Below, piece by piece: positions 43,692 to 57,228 of a DNA stretch of 64,000 bases (position 1 is the stretch's first letter; the number at the start of each line of letters is the position of its first letter). Below the pieces are notes generated by a model. The model had not been told where the DNA came from and ran no database searches. It worked only from the letters and a program-made list of their open reading frames with translations. Made by a program: the position numbers and the translations under genes. Source of the DNA: Taudactylus pleione (Eukaryota > Chordata > Amphibia > Anura > Myobatrachidae); the NCBI GenBank assembly GCA_031769625.1, contig JAUIMM010000602.1:434001-498000 (forward strand), read 5' to 3'.

Positions 43692-44884
43692 ATGTATGTA
43701 ACAGAAGGAAGATCTCAGAGGGACATTTCATCTTATCTACAGATGGTGACATAGAAGATCACAACATCACCCGAGATTCTCTAGGACAAAACCCTAAAAC
43801 CACAATTATATATCCAGCACCTCACAGTGCACATGTACCATCTGATCCCTCTGATTATGGGGAATGTTCTCCTGATACCTCAGATAGTGGTACACCTATT
43901 ACAGCTCCTGCAGTAGATACAATATTTTCCTGTTCTATAGGTGCCCAACAGAACACAAACGTCATTAATGACCAACCAACTAAGACCAGTGCAAAGCACC
44001 ATACATGCTCTGAGTGTGGGAAATGTTTCACCTATAAATCGGCTCTTGTTACACATCAGAGACATCACACAGGTGAGAAACCATTTCCATGCTCTGATTG
44101 TGGGAAGTGTTTCAAAGGCAAAACATATCTTGTTAGACATCAAAGATGTCACACAGGTGAGAAACCATTTCCATGCTCTGATTGTGGGAAATGTTTTACA
44201 CAGAAGTCAGATCTTGTTATACATGAAAGAATTCACACAGGTGAGAAACCATTTACATGCTCTGAGTGTGGGAAATGTTTTACCAGAAAATCACTTCTTG
44301 TCATGCATCAGAGAAGTCACACAGGTGAGAAACCAATTTCATGCTCTGAGTGTGGAAAATGTTTTACAAGAAAATCAAGTCTACTTACACATCAGAGACG
44401 TCACACAAATGAGAAACCATTTCCTTGCTCTGACTGTGGGAAATGTTTTACAAATAAATCAAATCTTATAAGACATCAGAGAAATCACACAGATGAGAAA
44501 CCATTTCCATGCTCTGAGTGTGGGAAATGTTTTACACAGAAATCAGAACTTGTTATACATCAGAGAAATCACACAGGTGAGAAACCATTTTCATGCTCTG
44601 AGTGTGGGAAATGTTTTACACAGAAATCAGAACTTGTTATACATCAGAGAAATCACACAGGTGAGAAACCATTTTCATGCTCTGAGTGTGGGAAATGTTT
44701 TACCAGAAAATCAGTCCTTATTCAACATCAGAAACGTCACACAGGTCAGAAACCGTTTTCATGCTCTGAGTGTGGGAAATGCTTTACACAGAAATCAAAT
44801 CTTGTTACACATCAAATAATACATAAAAAACGAGCTGATAGACATAAAACACAGTACTTTAGCCAAAATATTTTAAACATTTGA
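43692..44884 (+). CDS. C2H2 zinc-finger exon (10 fingers), last exon of plus-strand gene
   Basis: Terminal exon after 'attcccagcag', entering in phase 1. About 110 residues of linker ([32 protein letters not shown]) precede ten C2H2 fingers with CSECGKCF cores and HTGEKPF linkers, then a 23-residue tail and TGA at 44882-44884. The scaffold is nearly invariant while helix positions -1, 3 and 6 vary: Y/A/T, G/Y/R, Q/D/I, R/L/M, R/S/T, N/N/R, Q/E/I, Q/E/I, R/V/Q, Q/N/T. Fingers 7 and 8 are identical in protein and DNA, a recent 84-bp duplication. It is expected to bind DNA in the nucleus; the target is unknown. The last linker is TGQKPF and two linkers read TNEKPF and TDEKPF. Confidence 0.93.
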
Positions 44885-44914
44885 ATTGCTTAATCTATTA
44901 TGTTTTGAGGGTAT

Positions 44915-45360
44915 GCAGCCGGGATGCCGATGGTCTAAATGCCGACTGTCGGCAACCTGACTGTCTAATCCCAGCAAGGGTCTAATGACAGGCGTCAAAA
45001 TCCCAACGCCTGTCATTTTACCTATGCCGAAAGCCCGACGCCTGGCATACCGATCAAAGTTGCGCCAGGCGCGGACAGTTGCGGGGGGGAGAGGGTTAGG
45101 TTAGGGGCTCCTGGGGGGGACTTAGGATTAGGCACCCCCCCCCTGGGAGACTTAGGCTTCAGCTGTGGGGAAGGGGAGGTTAGGGTTAGGCACTTGGGGC
45201 AGAGGTTAGGGTTAGGCACTTGGGGGAGAGGTTCGGGTTAGGCACACCTTAGGGGGGGTTAGGTTAGCGATACTTACCTTTAATGAACGATCAGGATTTT
45301 CAACCCTGCCGGGCTGCTGCTGTCGGGATTAGAACCATGCGGCCGGTGGTATTCCATACT
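44915..45360. mobile_element. Probable MITE with telomere-like core
   Basis: Imperfect inverted ends ('ggtatgcagccgggat' and 'ccggtggtattccatac') and inner inverted segments ('gacaggcgt'/'acgcctgtc'), around a core of 'ggttagggttaggcacttgg' repeats. It lies just after the plus-strand zinc-finger stop codon and may supply part of the 3' UTR. Boundaries are uncertain. Confidence 0.5.
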
Positions 45361-45455
45361 GATTCCATTTTGAGTATCAGTAATAGCAGAATGGATAATA
45401 CACAGCGCCATCAGTGGACAAACATTGGTATATTTTTCACACAACAATCAACCTT

Positions 45456-45461
45456 AATAAA
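45456..45461 (+). promoter_or_regulatory. Candidate poly(A) signal of plus-strand ZNF gene
   Basis: AATAAA about 570 bp after the stop codon, the nearest canonical hexamer noticed. The surrounding 45361-46080 holds no recognised gene. Confidence 0.35.
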
Positions 45462-46079
45462 AGGAAAGTATATATTACACAGTCATGGACAACTAAAGGG
45501 AACAGGGAGGGAAAGGTGTATTTTGTGTTGCTAATCAAAAGCAAGTAATCCTCAATCTCCTTAAACTTTACCCAAGAGATCCATGTGGTGACAAATTTAC
45601 AATGTCAGTCCATCGTGGAGAACATCACATCTTCCATCTGATGTTATACGTATGTGATGTAATGAGTTACTGTAATTGTCATTACCTGTGTGTGATGGGG
45701 ATCAGTGACACATAGATTATACTAGCACACTGCCTGTTATATACTCACACACACAGTGCTATGTATGTCCTTTAATCACTCTGCATTTCATTCCACTGAC
45801 CAATTGGCTCAGATGTAGTCATGTGTCTTATCAGCCATAGTATTTCTTACCATTCAGTCTTAGGGGGCAGCTAGCTGAGGGGGCAACTAACTGTGGTAAT
45901 ACACAAAGCGTGGAATAACTAAGTGGGTTTTCTAAACAAGTTTAAAAAAAAACAGTGTAACACACATTGATCACCATCTGTAACCAGGTAATTTCATATT
46001 CAAACCTGACATTTGTTTATGTACTGTCCTAAAAATTTCACCTTTTAATCCAAAATCAACATGTTTTAAAAATTGATTG

Positions 46080-49000
46080 TTCTAATATCACTCCCTGGTA
46101 TCTTCTCTAAGGCTATTACATCCGTCACTCTCCCTGTATCTCACCCCTCTGTACACATTGCCGCCTCATTACTCTACTCCGCTCTTATATACACACATGA
46201 GCTTTTTCCTATATCACTCCATGGTATCTTCTCTAAGGCTATTACATCCGTCACTCTCCCTGTATGTCACCCCTCTGTACACATTGCCTCCTCATTACTC
46301 TACTCCCCTCTTATATACACACATGAGCTTTTTCCTATATCACTCCATGGTATCTTCTCTAAGGCTATTACATCCGTCACTCTCCCTGTATCTCACCCCT
46401 CTGTACACATTGCCTCCTCATTACTCTACTCCCCTCTTATATACACACATGAGCTTTTTCCTATATCACTCCTTGGTATCTTCTCTAAGGCTATTACATC
46501 CATCACTCTCCCTGTATATCACCCCTCTGTACACATTGCCTCCTCATTACTCTACTCCCCTCTTATATACACACATGAGCTTTTTCCTATATCACTCCTT
46601 GGTATCTTCTCTAAAGCTATTACATCGTCACTCTCCCTGTATCTCACCCCTCTGTAGACATTGCTACCTCATTACTCCCCTCTTATATACACACATGAGC
46701 TTTTTCCTATATCACTCCATGGTATCTTCTCTAAGGCTATTACATCCATCACTCTCCCTGTATCTCACCCCTCTGTACACATTGCCACCTCATTACTCTA
46801 CTCCCCTCTTATATACACACATGAGCTTTTTCCTATATCACTCCATGGTATCTTCTCTAAGGCTATTACATCCATCACTCTGCCTGTATATCACCCCTCT
46901 GTACACATTGCCTCCTCATTACTCTACTCCCCTCTTATATACACACATGAGCTTTTTCCTATATCACTCCATGGTATCTTCTCTAAGGCTATTACATCTG
47001 TCACTCTCCCTGTATGTCACCCCTCTGTACACATTGCCTCCTCATTACTCTACTCCCCTCTTATATACACACATGAGCTTTTTCCTATATCACTCCATGG
47101 TATCTTCAAGGCTATTACACCCGTCACTCTCCCTGTATATCACCCCTCTGTACACATTGCCTCCTCATTACTCTACTCCCGTCTTATATACACACATGAG
47201 CTTTTTCCTATATCACTCCTTGGTATCTTCTCTAAGGCTATTACATCCATCACTCTCCCTGTATCTCACCCCTCTGTACACATTGCCTCCTCATTACTCT
47301 ACTCCTCTATTATATACACACATGAGCTTTTTCCTATATCACTCCATGGTATATTCTCTAAGGCTATTACATCCGTCACTCTCCCTGTATGTCACCCCTC
47401 TGTACACATTGCCTCCTCATTACTCTACTCCCCTCTTATATACACACATGAGCTTTTTCCTATATCACTCCATGGTATCTTCTCTAAGGCTATTACATCC
47501 GTCACTCTCCCTGTATCTCACCCCTCTGTACACATTGCCTCCTCATTACTCTACTCCCCTCTTATATACACACATGAGCTTTTTCCTATATCACTCCTTG
47601 GTATCTTCTCTAAGGCTATTACATCCATCACTCTCCCTGTATATCACCCCTCTGTACACATTGCCTCCTCATTACTCTACTCCCCTCTTATATACACACA
47701 TGAGCTTTTTCCTATATCACTCCTTGGTATCTTCTCTAAAGCTATTACATCATCACTCTCCCTGTATCTCACCCCTCTGTAGACATTGCTACCTCATTAC
47801 TCCCCTCTTATATACACACATGAGCTTTTTCCTATATCACTCCATGGTATCTTCTCTAAGGCTATTACATCCATCACTCTCCCTGTATCTCACCCCTCTG
47901 TACACATTGCCACCTCATTACTCTACTCCCCTCTTATATACACACATGAGCTTTTTCCTATATCACTCCATGGTATCTTCTCTAAGGCTATTACATCCAT
48001 CACTCTGCCTGTATATCACCCCTCTGTACACATTGCCTCCTCATTACTCTACTCCCCTCTTATATACACACATGAGCTTTTTCCTATATCACTCCATGGT
48101 ATCTTCTCTAAGGCTATTACATCTGTCACTCTCCCTGTATGTCACCCCTCTGTACACATTGCCTCCTCATTACTCTACTCCCCTCTTATATACACACATG
48201 AGCTTTTTCCTATATCACTCCATGGTATCTTCAAGGCTATTACACCCGTCACTCTCCCTGTATATCACCCCTCTGTACACATTGCCTCCTCATTACTCTA
48301 CTCCCGTCTTATATACACACATGAGCTTTTTCCTATATCACTCCTTGGTATCTTCTCTAAGGCTATTACATCCATCACTCTCCCTGTATCTCACCCCTCT
48401 GTACACATTGCCTCCTCATTACTCTACTCCTCTATTATATACACACATGAGCTTTTTCCTATATCACTCCATGGTATCTTCTCTAAGGCTATTACATCCA
48501 TCACTCTCCCTGTATCTCACCCCTCTGTACACATTGCCTGATCATTACTCTACTCCCCTCTTATGTACACACATGAGCTTTTTCCTATATCACTCCATGG
48601 TATCTTCTCTAAGGCTATTACATCCATCACTCTCCCTGTATGTCACCCCTCTGTACACATTGCCTGATCATTACTCTACTCCCCTCTTATGTACACACAT
48701 GAGCTTTTTCCTATATCACTCCATGGTATCTTCTCTAAGGCTATTACATCCATCACTCTCCCTGTATCTCACCCCTCTGTACACATTGTCACCTCATTAC
48801 TCTACTCCCCTCATATACACACATTAGCTTTTTCCTATATCACTCCATGGTATCTTCTCTAAGGCTATTATATCCATCACTCTCCCTGTATCTCACCCCT
48901 CTGTACACATTGCCTCCTCATTACTCTACTCCCCTCTTATATACACACATGAGCTTTTCCTATATCACTCCATGGTATCTTCTCTAAGGCTATTATATCC

Positions 49001-52000
49001 ATCACTCTCCCTGTATCTCACCCCTCTGTACACATTGCTACCTCATTACTCTACTCCCCTCTTATATATACACACATGAGCTTTTTCCTATATCACTCCA
49101 TGGTATCTTCTCTAAGGCTATTACATCCATCACTCTCCCTGTATATCACCCCTCTGTACACATTGCCTCCTCATTACTCTACTCCCCTGTTATATACACA
49201 CATGAGCTTTTTCCTATATCACTCCATGGTATCTTCTCTAAGGCTATTACATCCATCACTCTCCCTGTATATCACCCCTCTGTACACATTGCCTCCTCAT
49301 TACTCTACTCCCCTCTTATATACACACATGAGCTATTTCCTATATCACTCCATGGTATCTTCTCTAAGGCTATTACATCCATCACTCTCCCTGTATCTCA
49401 CCCCTCTGTACACATTGCCACCTCATTACTCTACTCCCCTCTTATGTACACATGAGCTGTTTCCTATATCACTCCATGGTATCTTCTCTAAGGCTATTAC
49501 ATCCATCACTCTCCCTGTATGTCACCCCTCTGTACACATTGCCTCCTCATTACTCTACTCCCCTCTTATATACACACATGAGCTGTTTCCTATATCACTC
49601 CATGGTATCTTCTCTAAGGCTATTACATCTGTCACTCTCCCTGTATCTCACCCCTCTGTACACATTGTCACCTCATTACTCTACTCCCCTCATATACACA
49701 CATGAGCTTTTTCCTATATCACTCCATGGTATCTTCTCTAAGGCTATTATATCCATCACTCTCCCTGTATCTCACCCCTCTGTACACATTGCCTCCTCAT
49801 TACTCTACTCCCCTCATATACACACATGAGCTTTTTCCTATATCACTCCATGGTATCTTCTCTAAGGCTATTATATCCATCACTCTCCCTGTATCTCACC
49901 CCTCTGTACACATTGCCTCCTCATTACTCTACTCCCCTCTTAGATATACACACATGAGCTTTTTCCTATATCACTCCATGGTATCTTCTCTAAGGCTATT
50001 ACATCCGTCACTCTCCCTGTATATCACCCCTCTGTACACATTGCCTCCTCATTACTCTACTCCCCTCTTATATACACACATGAGCTGTTTCCTATATCAC
50101 TCCATGGTATCTTCTCTAAGGCTATTACATCCATCACTCTCCCTGTATATCACCCCTCTGTACACATTGCCACCTCATTACTATACTCCCTTCTTATATA
50201 CACACATGAGCTTTTTCCTATATCACTCCATGGTATCTTCTCTAAGGCTATTACATCCGTCACTCTCCCTGTATCTCACCCCTCTGTACACATTGCCACC
50301 TCATTACTCTACTCCCCTCTTATGTACACACATGAGCTGTTTCCTATATCACTCCATGGTATCTTCTCTAAGGCTATTACATCCATCACTCTCCCTGTAT
50401 GTCACCCCTCTGTACACATTGCCTGATCATTACTCTACTCCCCTCATATACACACATGAGCTTTTTCCTATATCACTCCATGGTATCTTCTCTAATGCAA
50501 TTACATCTATCTCTCTCCCTGTATCTCACCCCTCTGTACACATCGCCTCCGCATTACTCTACTTCCCTCTTATATACACACATGGGCTTTTTCCTATATC
50601 ACTCCATGGTATCTTCTCTAAGGCTATTACATCCGTCACTCTCCCTGTATGTCACCCCTCTGTACACATTGCCTCCTCATTACTCTACTCCCCTCTTATA
50701 TACACACATGAGCTTTTTCCTATATCACTCCATGGTATCTTCTCTAAGGCTATTACATCCGTCACTCTCCCTGTATATGACCCCTCTGTACACATTGCCT
50801 CCTCATTACTCTACTCCCCTCTTATATACACACATGAGCTTTTTCCTATATCACTCCTTAGTATCTTCTCTAAGGCTATTACATCCGTCACTCTCCCTGT
50901 ATATCACCCCTCTGTACACATTGCCTCCTCATTACTCTACTCCCCTCTTATATACACACATGAGCTTTTTCCTATATCACTCCATGGTATCTTCTCTAAG
51001 GCTATTACTCCCGTCACTCTCCCTGTATATGACCCCTCTGTACACATTGCCTCCTCATTACTCTACTCCCCTCTTATATACACACATGAGCTTTTTCCTA
51101 TATCACTCCATGGTATCTTCTCTAAGGTTATTACATCTGTCACTCTCCCTGTATATCACCCCTCTGTACACATTGCCTCCTCATTACTCTACTCCCCTCT
51201 TATATACACACATGAGCTTTTTCCTATATCACTCCATGGTATCTTCTCTAAGGCTATTACATCTGTCACTCTCCCTGTATGTCACCCCTCTGTACACATT
51301 GCCTCCTCATTACTCTACTCCCCTCTTATGTACACACATGAGCTTTTTCCTATATCACTCCATGGTATCTTCTCTAAGGCTATTACATCCGTCACTCTCC
51401 CTGTATGTCACCCCTCTGTACACATTGCCTCCTCATTACTCTACTCCCCTCTTATATACACACATGAGCTGTTTCCTATATCACTCCATGGTATCTTCTC
51501 TAAGGCTATTACATCTGTCACTCTCCCTGTATCTCACCCCTCTGTACACATTGTCACCTCATTACTCTACTCCCCTCATATACACACATGAGCTTTTTCC
51601 TATATCACTCCATGGTATCTTCTCTAAGGCTATTATATCCATCACTCTCCCTGTATCTCACCCCTCTGTACACATTGCCTCCTCATTACTCTACTCCCCT
51701 CATATACACACATGAGCTTTTTCCTATATCACTCCATGGTATCTTCTCTAAGGCTATTATATCCATCACTCTCCCTGTATCTCACCCCTCTGTACACATT
51801 GCCTCCTCATTACTCTACTCCCCTCTTATATATACACACATGAGCTTTTTCCTATATCACTCCATGGTATCTTCTCTAAGGCTATTACATCCGTCACTCT
51901 CCCTGTATATCACCCCTCTGTACACATTGCCTCCTCATTACTCTACTCCCCTCTTATATACACACATGAGCTGTTTCCTATATCACTCCATGGTATCTTC

Positions 52001-53365
52001 TCTAAGGCTATTACATCCATCACTCTCCCTGTATATCACCCCTCTGTACACATTGCCACCTCATTACTATACTCCCTTCTTATATACACACGAGCTTTTT
52101 CCTATATCACTCCATGGTATCTTCTCTAAGGCTATTACATCCGTCACTCTCCCTGTATCTCACCCCTCTGTACACATTGCCACCTCATTACTCTACTCCC
52201 CTCTTATGTACACACATGAGCTGTTTCCTATATCACTCCATGGTATCTTCTCTAAGGCTATTACATCCATCACTCTCCCTGTATGTCACCCCTCTGTACA
52301 CATTGCCTGATCATTACTCTACTCCCCTCATATACACACATGAGCTTTTTCCTATATCACTCCATGGTATCTTCTCTAATGCAATTACATCTATCTCTCT
52401 CCCTGTATCTCACCCCTCTGTACACATCGCCTCCGCATTACTCTACTTCCCTCTTATATACACACATGGGCTTTTTCCTATATCACTCCATGGTATCTTC
52501 TCTAAGGCTATTACATCCGTCACTCTCCCTGTATGTCACCCCTCTGTACACATTGCCTCCTCATTACTCTACTCCCCTCTTATATACACACATGAGCTTT
52601 TTCCTATATCACTCCATGGTATCTTCTCTAAGGCTATTACATCCGTCACTCTCCCTGTATATGACCCCTCTGTACACATTGCCTCCTCATTACTCTACTC
52701 CCCTCTTATATACACACATGAGCTTTTTCCTATATCACTCCTTAGTATCTTCTCTAAGGCTATTACATCCGTCACTCTCCCTGTATATCACCCCTCTGTA
52801 CACATTGCCTCCTCATTACTCTACTCCCCTCTTATATACACACATGAGCTTTTTCCTATATCACTCCATGGTATCTTCTCTAAGGCTATTACTCCCGTCA
52901 CTCTCCCTGTATATGACCCCTCTGTACACATTGCCTCCTCATTACTCTACTCCCCTCTTATATACACACATGAGCTTTTTCCTATATCACTCCATGGTAT
53001 CTTCTCTAAGGTTATTACATCTGTCACTCTCCCTGTATATCACCCCTCTGTACACATTGCCTCCTCATTACTCTACTCCCCTCTTATATACACACATGAG
53101 CTTTTTCCTATATCACTCCATGGTATCTTCTCTAAGGCTATTACATCTGTCACTCTCCCTGTATGTCACCCCTCTGTACACATTGCCTCCTCATTACTCT
53201 ACTCCCCTCTTATGTACACACATGAGCTTTTTCCTATATCACTCCATGGTATCTTCTCTAAGGCTATTACATCCGTCACTCTCCCTGTATCTCACCCCTC
53301 TGTACACATTGCCACCTCATTACTCTACTCCCCTCTTATATACACACATGAGCTCTCTTGTTATC
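46080..53365. repeat. 126-bp tandem array with higher-order blocks
   Basis: About 58 units containing 'atatcactccatggtatctt', 'aaggctattacatccatcac' and 'cacccctctgtacacattgc'. Blocks repeat at 1125 bp (46661 and 47786) and about 1885 bp (49702/51588; 50399/52283), each a whole number of units carrying shared variants. Because 126 is a multiple of three, open frames up to 889 codons arise; they lack any codon-like constraint and are artefacts. Confidence 0.97.
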
Positions 53366-53470
53366 TATATACACTAACAAACATCCTTAACCTGTCACCC
53401 TAAAAATCTTTCATACTCCTCCTACAACTATAATTATCTCTCTCTTCTGCTTCTATTAGCTGGTGACATA

Positions 53471-55100
53471 CAGTCAGGTGCATAAATATTGGGACATTGA
53501 CAGAATTTTCATATTTTGGCCTCTATTCACCACCACAATGGCTTTGAAATGACAGAAACAAGATGTGCTTTAACTGCAGACTTTCAGATTTAATTTGAGG
53601 GTAATTACATCCAAATCAGGTGAACGGTGTAGGAATTACAAAGGTTTCTATATGTGCCTCCCACTTTTTAAGGGGCCAAAAGTAATGGGACAAACTAAAC
53701 AATCCTAAATCTAACTTTTACTTTTTAATACTTTGTTGCAAATCCTTTGCAGGCAATTACAGCCTGAAGTCTGGAACGCATAGACATCCCTGGTGATGCT
53801 CTGCCAGGCCTCTACTGCAAATGTCTTCAGTTCCTGCTTGTTCTTGGGGCATTTTCCCTTCAGTTTTGTCTTCAAGTGAAATGCATGCTCAATCGGATTC
53901 AGGTCAGGGGATTGACTTGGCCATTGCATAATATTCCACTTTTTAGCCTTAAAAAACTCTTTGGTTGCTTTTGCAGTATGCTTCGGGTCATTGTCCATCT
54001 GCACTGTGAAGCGCTGTCCAATGAGTTTTGAAGCATTTGACTGAATATGAGCATATAATATTGCTCGAAACACTTCAGAATTCATTCTGCTGCTTTTGTC
54101 AACAGTCACATCATCAATAAATACAAGGGAACCAGTTCCATTGGCAGCCATACATGCCCACGCCATGACACTACCACCACGATGCTTCACTGATGAGTTG
54201 GTATGTTTTGGATCATGAGCAGTTCCTTTCCTTCTCCATACTCTTCTCTTCCCATCACTCTTGTACAAGTTGATCTTTGTCTCATCTGTCCATAGGAAGT
54301 TGTTCCAGAACTGTAATGGCTTTTTTAGATGTTGTTTGGCAAACTCTAATCTAGTCTTCCTGTTTTTGAGGCTCACCCCAATGGTTTACATCTTGTGGTG
54401 AACCCTCTATATTCACTCTTGTGAAGTCTTCTCTTGATTGTTGACTTTGACACATATACACCTACCTCCTGGAGAGTGTTCTTGATTTGGCCAACTGTTG
54501 TGAAGGGGTTTTTCTTCACCAGGGAAATAATTCTTCTGTCATCCACCACAGTTGTTTTCCGTGGTCTTCCGGGTCTTTTGGTGTTGCTGAGCTCTCCGGT
54601 GCGTTCTTTCTTTTTAAGAATGTTTCAAACAGTTGATTTGGCCACACCTAATGTTTTTGCTATCTCTCTGATGGGTTTCTTTTGATTTTTCAGCCTAATG
54701 ATGGCTTGCTTCACTGGTAGTGACAGCTCTTTGGATCTCATATTGAGAGTCGACAGCAACTGATTCCAAATGCAAATGTCACACCTAGAATCAACTCCAG
54801 ACCTTTTACCTGCTTAATTGATAATGAAATAACGAGGGAGTAGCCCACACCTGTCCATGAAATAGCTTTTGAGTTGATAGTCCTATTACTTTTGGCCCCT
54901 TAAAAAGTGGGAGGCACATATAGAAACCGTTGTAATTCCTACACCGTTCACCTGATGTGGATATAATTACCTTCAAATTAAATCTGAAAGTCTGCAGTTA
55001 AAGCACATCTTGTTTGTTTCATTTCAAAGCCATTGTGGTGGTGAATAGAGGCCAAAATATGAAAATTCTGTCAATGTCCCAATATTTATGCACCTGACTG
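53471..55100 (-). mobile_element. Tc1-like transposon, copy 2
   Basis: 1630 bp, ends 'cagtcaggtgcataaatatt' and complement, flanked by TA (53469-53470, 55101-55102). Same family as 32726-34202, opposite orientation, inserted just past the 126-bp array. Confidence 0.95.
53711..54741 (-). pseudogene. Tc1-like transposase, frameshifts and nonsense codon
   Basis: Starts at ATG 54741 (M-R-S-K-E-L-S-L-P). A TGA replaces the Trp codon in S-T-V-W-N-I-L near 54630, an extra G near 54380 shifts the frame before SLKNRKTRLEF, and about 20 bp are missing after S-I-T-R-D near 53790, so the C-terminus is out of frame. The catalytic motifs are readable: LWTDETKINLY, QMDNDPKHTAKATKEFF, LNPIEHAF (DD34E). It is inactive. 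Confidence 0.92.
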
Positions 55101-55169
55101 TATCTCCAAATCCAGGCCCCACTCATAGCGGAATATAAATCCAGCAAACCTCATACATATCATGTTTCC

Positions 55170-55752
55170 CCATCACCCTCCCAGTCACTATAATGTGCCT
55201 TATGGAATGCACGCTCTGTCTGCAACAAATTTACATCCATCCATGACCTTTACCTCAAATAACCTCAACCTTCTGGTGATAACAGAAACATGGCTCACAC
55301 AATCAGACACTCCCTTCCCTGCAGCACTGTCACACAATCAGACACTCCCTCCCCTGCAGCACTGTCACACAGACACTCCCTTCCCTGCAGCACTGTCACA
55401 TGGTGGCCTACACGGCACTCACAGCTCCAGGCCTGGTAATAGTACAGGAGGTGGGGTTGGAAAACTACTGTCCCAATCTATCACATACACAGTTCTCCCA
55501 CAGGTACCATCACTCAAATTTACATAATATGTAAATTCTTTCAGGACTGTCACCCCTTTCTCTCTGTGTGTTGCTGTCTATTGCCCACCTGGGCCACCCT
55601 AACAATCTCTGGAACATATTTCTGCCTGGCTCCCTTACCTTCCTATCCTCAGACATCTCCACCATCATCATGGGTGATTTCAGTATCACTACTGACAGTC
55701 CACAATCACCTCATGCCTCCAATCTACCCTCTGTAACCTCGTCTCTCGGCCT
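55170..55752 (+). pseudogene. Non-LTR retrotransposon endonuclease fragment
   Basis: Translated pieces W-N-A-R-S-V-C-N-K-F, LNLLVITETWLT and SDISTIIMGDFSI match the N-terminal and GDF motifs of the apurinic-type endonuclease of CR1/L2-like LINEs. Frames shift several times, and a small in-situ repeat (about 55300-55400, 'gacactcccttccctgcagc') interrupts the domain. The hAT-like element at 55761 splits it; a continuation may follow at 57237-57330. Confidence 0.7.
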
Positions 55753-55760
55753 CTCCCAAT

Positions 55761-57228
55761 CAGAGGCGTAACTAGGGTCTTCAGAGCCCAGGGCAAGTTT
55801 AAGATTGGCACCCCCACCACCACCATGTAGTAAAATACATTAAAAAAAAGGTCACATACCGGAAGGGGCGCGACAACATGACACGTCAGCCATTTCTGTC
55901 ACTCTGAGAACATTCCATTCCATATGCACCTTACCTATATGGTGGTTTCTTACAATCTGGAACCTCTGAAGAAATGTATCCTCCCTGGGAAGACAGTGTC
56001 TTCAGTAAGTATTCACTATTCATGTAGGTCACACGTCCAGATGATGCCTGTTTGTGTAGGAATATCAACATGATCATCATCATACAACAGTGGTTCAACC
56101 AGACTCGTTCCCCCTGTGTAACTTCCCTCCCCATGAGGCTCTCAGCCACAATATGCCCCTGCGTCATCTCTCAGCACACCATCACCCACCCCCCTGCATC
56201 ATCATCTCAGCACACCATCATCTTCCTCCTGCATCATCATCTCAGCACACAATCACCCTCTCCTGCATCAACTCAGCACACCATCACCTCCCCTGCATCA
56301 ACTGTCAGCACACCATTATCTCCCCTCTCAGCACACCATCACCCACCCCCCTGCATCATCATCTCAGCACACCATCACCTCCCCCCTGCGTCATCTCTCA
56401 GCACACAATCACCCTCCCCTGCATCAACTCGGCACACCATCACCTCCTCCCCTGCATCAACTGTCAGCACACCATCATCTCCCCTCATCTCTCAGCACAC
56501 CATCATCTCCCCACCACGTTGTCTCAACAAACCATCACCTCCCCCCGCATCGTCTCTCAGCACACCATCACCTCCCCCCTGCAACATACCAGTCACACCA
56601 CCTCCCCCCTGCATTGTCTCTCAGCACACCATCACCTCCTCCCCGCATCATCTCTGTCACACCATTAGCTCACCCCTGCGTTGTCTCTCAGCACACCAAC
56701 ACATACGCACTGACACAGATATGCACACTGACACATATACACACACCTCTTTCACACAAATGCAGCCAGCCCCCCTCCCTTCCCTGGCACCACACATGAA
56801 AATACTAACACACCTGCGGTCAGCCGAGTTTCTCCCCCCTGCGGTAGCTTGGTCCCTTCCACCCCCCCCAATACACATGAGCGGTGATCTCCCACCCCCT
56901 TACCGTGCCAGCTTAGCCACCCCCAATACATATCTGTGGTGACTCGAGCGGAGAGAGCCCCGGTGAAGGAAGAATCACTCTTCACCAGGCGTACGCAGCA
57001 ACTCTCAGGTCAGGATAGAGAATGGGAAGACTATCCGAGAGGGGCTGTGAGCTTCCACTGCAGACAACCCAGCAGGCATGCTTGCCTGCTCATTAAAGTC
57101 AGTCAGGATGCAATGCTGGGAGTGGGCGGTGCGGGTACAATTCCCTGGCCGGCGGCTCCCCCTCTGCTGGGCCTACCACGGTGCCCAGGGCATGTGCCCC
57201 GCTCAACCTTACCCTAGTTACACCAATG
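55761..57228. mobile_element. hAT-like non-autonomous element inside LINE fragment
   Basis: Starts 'cagaggcgtaactagggt' and ends 'accctagttacaccaatg' (15 of 18 bases complementary). The 8-bp target duplication is CTCCCAAT (55753-55760) and CTCCCAAC (57229-57236). The interior contains a Ser/His/Pro-biased minisatellite ('cagcacaccatcacctcccc', about 56155-56700) and no transposase. Confidence 0.82.
56155..56700. repeat. Irregular minisatellite inside hAT-like element
   Basis: About 15 variable units of 30-40 bp built from 'ctcagcacaccatcacctcc' and 'cccctgcatca'. Open frames across it are compositional artefacts. Confidence 0.85.

Noticed and set aside
44493..44819. 108-codon shadow frame in the plus zinc-finger exon
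   Set aside because: Same periodicity artefact; lacks Cys/His finger spacing.
45060..45260. Interstitial telomere
   Set aside because: Only degenerate TTAGGG-like copies inside a MITE; no sustained (TTAGGG)n run.
46158..48827. 889-codon plus-strand open frame and similar long frames to 53403
   Set aside because: The 126-bp unit is 42 codons, so any frame without a stop in the unit stays open. Other frames of the same array are also open, and there is no family match.
56052..56942. 296-codon His/Ser/Pro frame
   Set aside because: Crosses the irregular minisatellite in the hAT-like element; a competing frame is equally open and there is no transposase signature.
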